From: Streptomyces phaeochromogenes | GTDB lineage: Bacteria; Actinomycetota; Actinomycetes; Streptomycetales; Streptomycetaceae | Assembly: GCF_001418655.1 (NCBI RefSeq) | Contig: NZ_LIQZ01000062.1 | Location: 1-34,830 of the forward strand | Length of the DNA: 34,830 nt | Direction of reading: 5' to 3' | Shown here: in pieces, positions 9,001-15,599 of the stretch | Layout: the number at the start of each line of letters is the position of its first letter | How positions within the stretch are numbered: position 1 is the stretch's first letter | The notes under the pieces: model-generated | Told to the model about the DNA's origin: nothing | Database searches by the model: none | What the model saw: only the letters and a program-made list of their open reading frames with translations | Position numbers and translations under genes: made by a program

Positions 9001-10354
9001 GCTCGTTGTTGGCGTACACGTCGTAGCCGGTCACACCGGTGTTGTCGCTGGAGGCGTTCCAGGCGAGCCTGATCTGCCCGGCGGCCGGTTCGGTGAGGGC
9101 CAGGTTCGCGGGTGCCGTGGGTGCCTGGGTGTCACCGGTCTCGCCGCGGCGGGTGACGGTGTTGCTGTTGCCGGAGACGTTCCCGGCGGCGTCCCTGGCC
9201 CGCACGAAGTAGGAGACCGTGGCACTCGCGGGACGGTTGTCGGTGTACGAGGTGACCGTGCCCGCGACGCTGGTGAGCAGCTCGTTGTTGGCGTACACGT
9301 CGTAGCCGGTCACACCGGTGTTGTCGTCGGACGCCTTCCAGGCCAGCCGGATCTGGCCGGTGGCGGGCTCGGTGTAGGCGAGGTCCGCGGGGGCGTCCGG
9401 CGCCTCGGTGTCGCCGCTCGCCGGGCCATAGACCTCCAGTTCGGACAACTGGGCAGCGGGCTGACCGGTGTTGGCGGTGACCAGCACCCGCACGTACCGG
9501 GTGGTCGTCGGGTCGAAGGAGATCGTCACCGAGTTGCCGTCGCCCGGCGCGAAGGCGTAGGCCTTGGAGGCGGTCAGGTCGGACAAGTCGCTGCCGTTGG
9601 CGCTGCCCTGGATCTTCAGGGTCTGGCTGCGGGCTCCCCAGCCGTCGGGCAGGCGCAGCACCACCCGGTCGACGCGCAGGGAGGAACCCAGGTCCGCCTG
9701 GATCCACTGCGGCAGGTCGTTGTTGCGGCTCTCCCAGTAGGTGGCCTTGTTGCCGTCGGCCGCGTTGGCCGGCACGTACGTCTCGTGGTGACTGGCGGCG
9801 GTGAGCGTGCGCCCCCGTGCCAGGTTCGCCGAGGAGTCACCGGACTCGCGGACCTCCAGCTCGGAGAGCTGCGCGGCCTGCCACCCGGTGTTGGCGGTGA
9901 TGTCGATCCGTACGTACCGGGCCTGGGCGGCGGGGAAGGTCACCGTCACGGTGTTGGCGCTGCCGGGGCTGAAGGCGTAGGAGGCGGAGGTCTTCAGCGT
10001 GGTGAAGCTCGTGCCGTCCGCACTGCCCTGGACGGACAGGGTCTGGTTGCGGCTCTCCCAGCCCGCCGGGAGCCTCAGTACCACCTCGTCCACACGGGCG
10101 GTGGCACCCAGGTCCGTCTGGATCCACTGGGGGAGGCTGGTCCCCGCGCTCTGCCAGTACGTTCCCTGGTCGCCGTCGGTGATGTTGCGTGCGGCGTATT
10201 CGGCGTGGGCGCTGCCGGCGGTGGCGGGCCGTCCGGCGGCGAGGTTGGGCCCGGCCGCCGCCGCGGCGGCGGTCAGCGACGGCAGCCCCAGCAGGAGCAG
10301 AGCGGTCGTGAGGACGGCGGCGATCCCCCGCCATCCCCGGCGTTGCGGTCTCAT
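6071..10354 (-). CDS. Secreted multimodular GH87 alpha-1,3-glucanase / mycodextranase
   Basis: 1427-residue extracellular enzyme. ATG at 10354; the signal peptide has RRGWRG then a hydrophobic core ending in an alanine run near residue 34. Order: two discoidin (F5/8 type C) domains about 37-171 and 177-313, two fibronectin-III domains about 316-408 and 409-503, a third discoidin domain about 504-640, two CARDB-like domains about 643-755 and 756-872, a CBM6/35-like domain about 873-1035 (MYEAEDG, SGRKAVTLNSTGEYVEF), and a C-terminal parallel beta-helix about 1040-1427. In the helix, D1189 (FADAVNM) and D1212/D1213 (SGDDSF) have the same spacing (+23, +24) as the three catalytic aspartates reported for GH87 Agl-KA and Agl-FH1. 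The family cuts alpha-1,3-glucan or nigeran. GH49-type or pectinase-like helices are less likely. It is divergent from a second GH87 gene. Confidence 0.88.
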   Translation of the reverse strand: MRPQRRGWRGIAAVLTTALLLLGLPSLTAAAAAAGPNLAAGRPATAGSAHAEYAARNITDGDQGTYWQSAGTSLPQWIQTDLGATARVDEVVLRLPAGWESRNQTLSVQGSADGTSFTTLKTSASYAFSPGSANTVTVTFPAAQARYVRIDITANTGWQAAQLSELEVRESGDSSANLARGRTLTAASHHETYVPANAADGNKATYWESRNNDLPQWIQADLGSSLRVDRVVLRLPDGWGARSQTLKIQGSANGSDLSDLTASKAYAFAPGDGNSVTISFDPTTTRYVRVLVTANTGQPAAQLSELEVYGPASGDTEAPDAPADLAYTEPATGQIRLAWKASDDNTGVTGYDVYANNELLTSVAGTVTSYTDNRPASATVSYFVRARDAAGNVSGNSNTVTRRGETGDTQAPTAPANLALTEPAAGQIRLAWNASSDNTGVTGYDVYANNELLTTVAGTVTSYTDNRSASATVSYFVRAKDAAGNVSGDSNTVTRNGTSGPGSNLAVGRPITASSTVHTFVAENANDNSTSTYWEGSGHPATLTVKLGANADVSSLVLKLNPDSAWGARTQNIQVLGREQDATGYSSLVAAKDYAFSPSSGNSVTVPVTARVADVQLRFTSNTGAPAGQIAEFQVIGTAAPNPDLEVTALTASPASPVESDEITLTATVRNSGEAAAPASAVALRLSGTKVATAAVGALAAGAQRTVTASIGARDAGTYQLSAVADDAGAVIEQNETNNTYTSPSSLVVRPVSSSDLVPVLTTSPSGPADGDTVTFKVALRNQGTIGSAGGAHGITVALVDSKGATVRTLTGSYDGTIAAGATTGAVTVGTWTAANGSYTVRTTVAADANELPVKRENNSATQSLFVGRGANMPFDMYEAEDGATGGGAATVGPNRTVGDLAGEASGRKAVTLNSTGEYVEFTTKAATNTLVTRFSIPDSAGGGGIDATLNVYVNGTFRKVLPLTSKYAWLYGAEAGPGNSPSAGAPRHIYDEAHLMLGETVPEGAKIRLQKDTANTSRYAIDFVSLEQVAPVANPDPAAYAVPAGFGHQDVQNALDRVRMDTTGRLTGVYLPPGEYQTSSKFQVYGKAVQVVGAGPWYTQFHAPSGQDNTDVGFRAENSAKGSSFRNFAYFGNYTSRIDGPGKVFDFANVSDIVIDNTWTEHMVCLYWGANTDRVTISNSRIRNTFADAVNMTNGSTDNHVVNNESRASGDDSFALFSAIDAGGADMKDNLYENLTSILTWRAAGIAVYGGYDNTFRNIHIADTLVYSGITISSLDFGYPMNGFGTEPTTVENVSVVRSGGHFWGSQTFPGIWLFSASKVFQGIRVNDVDIVDPTYHGIMFQTQYLGGQPVNPIKDTVLTDISITGARRSGDAYDAKSGFGLWANELPEPEQGPAVGEVTFNGLRFNGNAVDIRNTTSTFRININP
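8898..9345 (-). repeat. Near-identical tandem fibronectin-III coding repeats
   Basis: About 169 bases at 8898-9066 and 9177-9345 are almost identical at the DNA level, including most silent positions, with an exact period of 279 bases (93 codons). Both encode GVTGYDVYANNELLT...TVTSYTDNR...ATVSYFVRA.DAAGNVSG. This points to a recent intragenic duplication of one FnIII module, or to ongoing homogenisation. Confidence 0.9.
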
Positions 10355-10509
10355 GTGTCCCCGATCTCCGTCCCGAACCGGATGTGGGCGGCCCCGGGGC
10401 GGCTGTGTGGGTGGGTGTCCGTGGGGGTGCAGGTCGCGCTTCGATGTGCGGTCGTGCGCACTCTCTTTTGCGTCGATCGATCAGAGAGTTGCAGACACCT
10501 GACGGTACG

Positions 10510-10538
10510 TCTATGGCGTGAGCATGCCCGAAATGCAA
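10510..10538 (-). promoter_or_regulatory. Candidate promoter of the leftward GH87 gene
   Basis: On the minus strand TTGCAT (10538-10533) and CATAGA (10515-10510) are separated by 17 bases, a reasonable sigma-70-type (HrdB) promoter. This would give a leader of about 145 bases. In the leader an inverted repeat ACTCTC (10460-10465) / GAGAGT (10484-10489) encloses a TTTTGCGT half-site-like element. Confidence 0.4.
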
Positions 10539-10604
10539 GCCCCGCGGGTCCTTGCCACCTGCTGCAGCACCGGGCCAGCGACTTTCGCGCGAGCTGCCGG
10601 AAAA

Positions 10605-10632
10605 GCGCAAGCGGGCACGCAAGCAACGCAAG
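10605..10632. promoter_or_regulatory. Three direct CGCAAG half-sites between the GH87 genes
   Basis: GCGCAAG (10605-10611), ACGCAAG (10617-10623) and ACGCAAG (10626-10632) lie in tandem upstream of a TTGACA box and between the two divergent GH87 genes. They match the half-site found at the LacI gene and the binding-protein promoter. This is consistent with joint control of both secreted enzymes. Confidence 0.5.
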
Positions 10633-10668
10633 CCGCTTCCACGTCAACTACCGGTGATACCGGGACCG

Positions 10669-10697
10669 TTGACAAAGCGGAGACGGGCTAGAAACCT
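10669..10697 (+). promoter_or_regulatory. Candidate promoter of the rightward GH87 gene
   Basis: TTGACA at 10669-10674 is a perfect -35 box. AAACCT at 10692-10697 is a plausible -10 at 17-base spacing; TAGAAA (10689) is closer to consensus but only 14 bases away. The start would leave a leader of about 160 bases that contains the palindromic operator at 10739. Confidence 0.45.
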
Positions 10698-10738
10698 GTG
10701 GGCGTAGTTTCCGCAAAGAATCGACTGAGCAGCTCAAT

Positions 10739-10748
10739 TTGCGCGCAA
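10739..10748. promoter_or_regulatory. Candidate LacI operator TTGCGCGCAA in GH87 leader
   Basis: This is the same perfect palindrome as at 4898-4907. It sits downstream of the candidate promoter and 116 bases before the GH87 start codon, where a bound repressor would block elongation or initiation. The rest of the 10355-10863 gap holds no credible gene. Confidence 0.6.
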
Positions 10749-10863
10749 GGCCGGTGCATTCCTCGACGGACACTCCACTCCCCCTCTGAACTCCCCTGTG
10801 CCTGCTCCGGCGTGCCCGGCCCGTCAGTCGCGCTTCCGCCTCCCCCACGGAACAGAGGACCCC

Positions 10864-13800
10864 ATGAGATGGAGACCCCTCGGTCGCCGGTCACTGACCG
10901 GTGCCGTCATAGCCGCGCTCATGACGACCGGGCTGATACCGCTGGCCGTCACGTCGAGCGCCCGGGCCGCCACCGCCCCGGTCGACAGCGATCGCGCGAA
11001 GGCGGCGGCCGTCGCCAACCTCGCGCTCGGACGTCCGGCCACCGCGGGCGGCTCGAACGGCCCCTACACCGCCGGGAACGTCACCGACGGCACTCAGGCC
11101 TCCTACTGGGAGGGGCCGGGCGGCTCCTTCCCGCAGTGGGTCCAGGTCGACCTCGGCGCGACCCGGACCGTCGACCAGGTGGTGCTCAAACTGCCCGCCA
11201 CCTGGGAGAGCCGTAACCAGACGCTGTCCCTGCAGGCCAGCACCGACGGCTCCACGTTCCGTACGCTCGCGGCCTCGGCCGGCCGGGCGTTCAACCCCGC
11301 GCAGGCCAACACCGTCCCGGTCAGCCTGACTTCCCCGGCCGAGGCGCGCTATGTCCGCGTGCACATCACCGGGAACACCGGCTGGAACGCCGCTCAGCTC
11401 TCCGAGCTGGAGGTGTACGGCGACGACGGCGGCACCACGCCTCCGCCGACCGGCACCAACCTGGCCCGCAACAAGCCCGTCGAGGCCACCTCCTCGGTCC
11501 ACAACTTCGTCGCCGCGAACGCCGCCGACGACTCCACCTCCACCTACTGGGAGGCGGCGGGCCACCCCTCCGACCTCACCGTCAAGCTCGGGGCCAACGC
11601 CGACGTCGACGCCGTGGTGGTCAAGCTCAACCCGGACCAGGTGTGGGGGGCCAGGACCCAGAGCATCCAGGTGCTGGGCCGTGAACACTCCGCGAGCGGC
11701 TTCACCTCGCTGCGCGACCCCGCCGACTACGCCTTCAGTCCCTCCCGGGACAACAACTCCGTGACCATCCCGGTCACCGGCCGCTGGTCCGACCTGCGGC
11801 TGCGCTTCTTCTCCAACACCGGGGCACCGGGCGGCCAGGTCGCCGAGTTCCAGGTCGTCGGGACCGCGGCACCCGCACCCGACCTGACCGTCACAGGGCT
11901 GGACTGGACCCCCGCTGCCCCTTCCGAGCGGGACGCGGTGACCGTGAACGCCACGGTCCGCAACGCGGGCACGGCACGCTCGGCCGCCACGACCGCGGAC
12001 GTCAGCCTGGAGGGAACGGCCGTCGGCAGCGGAACCGTACCCGCGCTCGAACCGGGCGCGTCCGCCACGGTGGCCGTCGCCGCCGGCACCCGTCCCGCGG
12101 GCGACTACGGCGTCTCCGCCGTGGTCGACCCGCGCAACACGGTCGCCGAACTCGACGACAGCAACAACAGCCGCACCGCCGCGAACCGGCTGGTCGTCGG
12201 CCAGGCACCCGGCCCGGACCTCGAAGTACGCGGTATCACCACCAACCCGGCCAACCCGGCCGTCGGCTCGTCCGTCTCCTTCACCGTCGCCGTGCACAAC
12301 CGCGGCACCACCGCGGCGCCGGCCGGCTCCGTGACCAGGCTCCAGGTCGGCTCCACCACGCTCAACGGCACGACCGGCCAGGTGGCGTCCGGAGCCACGG
12401 CGAACGTGGCGATCAGCGGAACGTGGACGGCCACCAGCGGTGGGGCCACCCTCACGGCCACCGCCGACGCCACCGGGGTCGTCGACGAGACCAACGAGAA
12501 CAACAACGTGCTCGCCAAGTCCCTCGTCGTCGGCCGTGGCGCCGCCGTCCCGTACGCCGAACTGGAGGCTGAGGAAGGCCGCTACGAGGGCACCCTGCTC
12601 ACCGCCGACGCCAAGCGGACCTTCGGACACACCAACTTCGCCACCGAGTCCTCGGGCCGCAAGTCGGTCAGGCTCAACTCCACCGGCCAGTTCGTCGAGT
12701 TCACCTCGACGGCTCCCTCCAACTCGATCGTGGTGCGCAACTCCCTCCCGGACGCCGCGGGCGGCGGCGGAGCACAGGCCACGATCAGCCTGTACGCCAA
12801 CGGCACCTTCGTGCAGAAGCTCAACCTGTCGTCGAAGCACAGCTGGCTGTACGGGACCACCGACGACCCCGAGGGACTGACCAACACGCCGGGCAGCGAC
12901 GCCCGTCGGCTGTTCGACGAGTCGCACGCGCTGCTGTCGCAGAGCTACCCGGTGGGCACCAAGTTCCGCCTCCAGCGGGACGCGGGCGACACGGCCGCGT
13001 TCTACGTCATCGACCTCGTCGACCTCGAACAGGTCGCGCCCGCGGCCACCAAGCCCGCGAACTGCACCTCGATCACCGAGTACGGGGCCGTCCCGGGCGA
13101 CGGACTCGACGACACCGACGCCATCCAGCGGGCGGTCACCGCCGACCAGAACGGCCAGATCTCCTGCGTGTGGATCCCGGCCGGGCAGTGGCGCCAGGAA
13201 CAGAAGATCCTCACCGACGACCCGCTGAACCGGGGCCAGTACAACCAGGTCGGCATCCGGGACGTCACCATCCGCGGCGCGGGCATGTGGCACTCCCAGC
13301 TCTACACCCTCACCCCGCCCCACCAGGCCGGTGGCATCAACCACCCGCACGAGGGCAACTTCGGCTTCGACATCGACCACAACACCCAGATCTCCGACAT
13401 CGCCATCTTCGGCTCGGGCGCCATCCGCGGCGGCGACGGCAACCAGGAGGGCGGCGTGGGACTCAACGGCCGCTTCGGCAAGGGCACGAAGATCACCAAC
13501 GTGTGGATCGAGCACGCCAACGTCGGCGTGTGGGCCGGCCGCGACTACTCCAACATCCCCGAACTGTGGGGCCCCGGCGACGAGTTGGAGTTCTCGGGCG
13601 TACGCATCCGCAACACCTACGCCGACGGCATCAACTTCGCCAACGGCACCCGTAACTCCACCGTCTACAACTCGTCCTTCCGCAACACCGGCGACGACGC
13701 GCTCGCCGTGTGGGCCAGCAAGTACGTGAAGGACACCTCGGTGGACATCGGCCACGACAACCACTTCCGCAACAACACGATCCAGCTGCCGTGGCGGGCC

Positions 13801-14313
13801 AACGGCATCGCGGTGTACGGCGGTTACGGCAACACCATCGAGAACAACGTCATCGCCGACACGATGAACTACCCCGGCATCATGCTCGCCACCGACCACG
13901 ACCCGCTCCCGTTCACCGGGCAGACCCTCATCGCGGGCAACGCCCTGCACCGGACGGGCGGCGCGTTCTGGAACGAGGACCAGGAGTTCGGCGCCATCAC
14001 CCTCTTCGCCCAGGGCCAGGACATCCCGGGCGTGACCATCCGTGACACCGAGATCTTCGACTCGACGTACGACGGCATCCAGTTCAAGACGGGTGGCGGC
14101 GCGATGCCGGGCGTGAAGATCACCGACGTGAAGATCGACGGGTCCAACAACGGCTCCGGCATCCTCGCGATGAGCGGGGCCCGTGGCAGCGCCACCCTCA
14201 CGAACGTCACGATCACGAACTCGGCCGAAGGGAGCGTACTGATCGAGCCGGGCTCGCAGTTCACCATCACCGGCACACCCAACGGGGCGTCCGCCGCCCG
14301 CATGAACCGCTGA
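10864..14313 (+). CDS. Secreted GH87 alpha-1,3-glucanase / mycodextranase, second copy
   Basis: 1149-residue secreted enzyme. ATG at 10864 follows AGAGGA; an upstream extension to 10798 lacks a ribosome site. The N-terminus MRWRPLGRRSLTGAV has a twin-arginine-like GRRSL before its hydrophobic core, so Tat export is possible. Domains: discoidin about 52-190 and 199-337, CARDB-like about 340-448 and 452-560, CBM6/35-like about 562-727, then a beta-helix from about 734 to the end. The helix opens with EYGAVPGDGLDDTDAIQ, as in pectate-lyase-superfamily folds. D921 (YADGINF) and D944/D945 (TGDDAL) carry the GH87 catalytic spacing. It is paralogous to the leftward enzyme over most of its length, lacks the FnIII pair and one discoidin domain, and is probably the same activity with different binding properties. 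Confidence 0.88.
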   Translation: MRWRPLGRRSLTGAVIAALMTTGLIPLAVTSSARAATAPVDSDRAKAAAVANLALGRPATAGGSNGPYTAGNVTDGTQASYWEGPGGSFPQWVQVDLGATRTVDQVVLKLPATWESRNQTLSLQASTDGSTFRTLAASAGRAFNPAQANTVPVSLTSPAEARYVRVHITGNTGWNAAQLSELEVYGDDGGTTPPPTGTNLARNKPVEATSSVHNFVAANAADDSTSTYWEAAGHPSDLTVKLGANADVDAVVVKLNPDQVWGARTQSIQVLGREHSASGFTSLRDPADYAFSPSRDNNSVTIPVTGRWSDLRLRFFSNTGAPGGQVAEFQVVGTAAPAPDLTVTGLDWTPAAPSERDAVTVNATVRNAGTARSAATTADVSLEGTAVGSGTVPALEPGASATVAVAAGTRPAGDYGVSAVVDPRNTVAELDDSNNSRTAANRLVVGQAPGPDLEVRGITTNPANPAVGSSVSFTVAVHNRGTTAAPAGSVTRLQVGSTTLNGTTGQVASGATANVAISGTWTATSGGATLTATADATGVVDETNENNNVLAKSLVVGRGAAVPYAELEAEEGRYEGTLLTADAKRTFGHTNFATESSGRKSVRLNSTGQFVEFTSTAPSNSIVVRNSLPDAAGGGGAQATISLYANGTFVQKLNLSSKHSWLYGTTDDPEGLTNTPGSDARRLFDESHALLSQSYPVGTKFRLQRDAGDTAAFYVIDLVDLEQVAPAATKPANCTSITEYGAVPGDGLDDTDAIQRAVTADQNGQISCVWIPAGQWRQEQKILTDDPLNRGQYNQVGIRDVTIRGAGMWHSQLYTLTPPHQAGGINHPHEGNFGFDIDHNTQISDIAIFGSGAIRGGDGNQEGGVGLNGRFGKGTKITNVWIEHANVGVWAGRDYSNIPELWGPGDELEFSGVRIRNTYADGINFANGTRNSTVYNSSFRNTGDDALAVWASKYVKDTSVDIGHDNHFRNNTIQLPWRANGIAVYGGYGNTIENNVIADTMNYPGIMLATDHDPLPFTGQTLIAGNALHRTGGAFWNEDQEFGAITLFAQGQDIPGVTIRDTEIFDSTYDGIQFKTGGGAMPGVKITDVKIDGSNNGSGILAMSGARGSATLTNVTITNSAEGSVLIEPGSQFTITGTPNGASAARMNR

Positions 14314-14317
14314 GCCA

Positions 14318-14354
14318 GGGGTCTCCGGCCACCGGCAACGGGCGCCGGAGCCCC
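14318..14354 (+). terminator. Hairpin just after the rightward GH87 stop
   Basis: GGGG-T-CTCCGGC (14318-14329) pairs with GCCGGAGCCCC (14344-14354), eleven base pairs with one bulged T. It begins five bases after the stop codon and is the first of two hairpins in a row. Confidence 0.6.
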
Positions 14355-14389
14355 GTCGGCACACCTGTCCCGACCATCCACGCAGGACG

Positions 14390-14427
14390 CCGGTGCCCCG
14401 CACTCCTCTCGGAGGGCGGGGCACCGG
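14390..14427. terminator. Strong 12-bp hairpin terminator
   Basis: CCGGTGCCCCGC (14390-14401) and GCGGGGCACCGG (14416-14427) are exact complements, with an inner CTC/GAG pairing in the loop. It probably ends GH87 transcription. Being symmetrical it could also stop the opposing two-component operon, although it lies some 500 bases away from that operon's end. Confidence 0.75.
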
Positions 14428-14942
14428 TCTCGTCGGCACCTCCCCGGACACCGCTCAGGTTCTGGCATGGTCGACGAGCGGGGACTCAGCGAGTGATCTG
14501 CGGGAGCCGCGGAAGCATCAACGCCCTTGCCGGGCCGAGGAGGACGAGTGACCAGCGCACCGCAGAGACGGGCCCGATTACGTCGCGCACGCCATCGGCC
14601 GGCGCCGAACCACGTCCGGGCACGGCTCCGCGAGGAGCCTCCCGGTCCGGAGCCGGCTCCGTCGCGGCCGTCGGAGGGCTCTGGGCCCAAGCCGTCGTGT
14701 CGTACTGGAGCCGGCAGACGGCCAGGGATCAGCTGCCCAGTCCAAAGAAGGAGGCGCTCTCCAAGAGCGAGATCAAGCGTCGAAGTGACCTACTGGGTCC
14801 AGAACCACCATGGAGAACCCGATCGGTCAGGGGATCCGTCACATCGCGGTCTTCGAGGAACAGGTGGGTGAGGCGGGCTTGTGCGAGGGCAGGGGCAAGT
14901 AGCAGCCACAGCAACTCGCCGTGAGGGTCAGTGGCCGCCCGG
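14428..14942. pseudogene. Gene-poor stretch, possible degraded membrane/coiled-coil gene
   Basis: I see no complete gene here. In one plus-strand frame around 14655-14800 the translation runs SVAAVGGLWAQAVVSYWSRQ, then TARDQLPSPKKEALSKSEIK and RRSDLL. This looks like a hydrophobic segment followed by a charged helix, and the flanking translation in the same frame is unlike protein. It may be the remnant of a small membrane protein. It could equally be chance in a GC-rich frame, as no start or ribosome site is convincing. Confidence 0.25.
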
Positions 14943-15599
14943 TCAGAGGTCGTCCACGTCGACCAGCCCGTCCTGGATGGCGCGGGCGACCAGGCTTGCC
15001 TTGGTCCGCGCGGGCCGGCCGACGTTCGCGTACTTGATGCGCACCCGGTCCAGATACGAGTTGACCGTTCGTACGGAGATCCCGAGACGCTGCGCGACCA
15101 GCTCCTTCGACTCCGACTGGAACCACTCGATGAGCACGTTCTCCTCGCGCACGGAGAGCTGGGGACGGTCGGCGCGGGTGTTCGTCCCCAGCGCGCCGGC
15201 CAGTGCGGGCGGCATGTAGGGCCGCTCGTCCGCCGCTGCCAGCGTCGCCTCGACCAGGTGGTCCCGGCCCTCGCTCTTGGTCAGATAGGTCGCGGCTCCC
15301 AGGTCCAGGCAGTTGAGCGCCGTCTTCTCGTCGTCCCGCATCGAGTAGACGACCACCTGGCGACCGGCGTCGACGAGTCTTCGGAGGCTGCCGAAGGCGG
15401 GGCCGCCTTCGGCGAGTTGCAGATCCAGGACGACGACGTCGGCCGTGCTGCCCGGCGCGGTCCAGGCTTCCCGTACGGAGTCGCCGGCCGCGACCACGGT
15501 GATGGGCCGCCGTGCTGCGGCGAACCACGCCTCTATGCCCGAGAGGATGGCGGGATGGTCGTCGACGACGACCACGCTGACCGGTGCGTTGTCACTCAT
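14943..15599 (-). CDS. LuxR/NarL-type two-component response regulator
   Basis: 218 residues. The receiver domain has VVVVDDH (acidic pair D13/D14), phosphoacceptor D59 in VVVLDLQL, and the conserved lysine in TYLTKSEG. The C-terminal LuxR helix-turn-helix reads LSVREENVLIEWFQSESKELVAQRLGISVRTVNSYLDRVRIKYANVGRPARTKASLVARAIQDG, about residues 146-210. The ATG at 15599 overlaps the TGA of the upstream kinase gene in an ATGA junction, so translation is coupled and the two form one system. Output genes are unknown. The envelope genes and the GH87 genes nearby are candidates by position only. Confidence 0.95.
   Translation of the reverse strand: MSDNAPVSVVVVDDHPAILSGIEAWFAAARRPITVVAAGDSVREAWTAPGSTADVVVLDLQLAEGGPAFGSLRRLVDAGRQVVVYSMRDDEKTALNCLDLGAATYLTKSEGRDHLVEATLAAADERPYMPPALAGALGTNTRADRPQLSVREENVLIEWFQSESKELVAQRLGISVRTVNSYLDRVRIKYANVGRPARTKASLVARAIQDGLVDVDDL

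Noticed and set aside
10351..10647. 98-codon minus-strand frame in the GH87 intergenic region
   Set aside because: It would overlap the candidate promoter and leader of the GH87 gene, has no ribosome site and shows no protein-like features.
8738..10657. Long plus-strand frame opposite the leftward GH87 gene
   Set aside because: Same antisense effect of codon bias, with repetitive GVGG-type translation and no ribosome site or domain.
10891..14451. Very long open frame on the minus strand opposite the rightward GH87 gene
   Set aside because: Valine/glycine/arginine-rich translation typical of the antisense frame of a GC-rich gene. The plus-strand frame has a signal peptide and clear domains.
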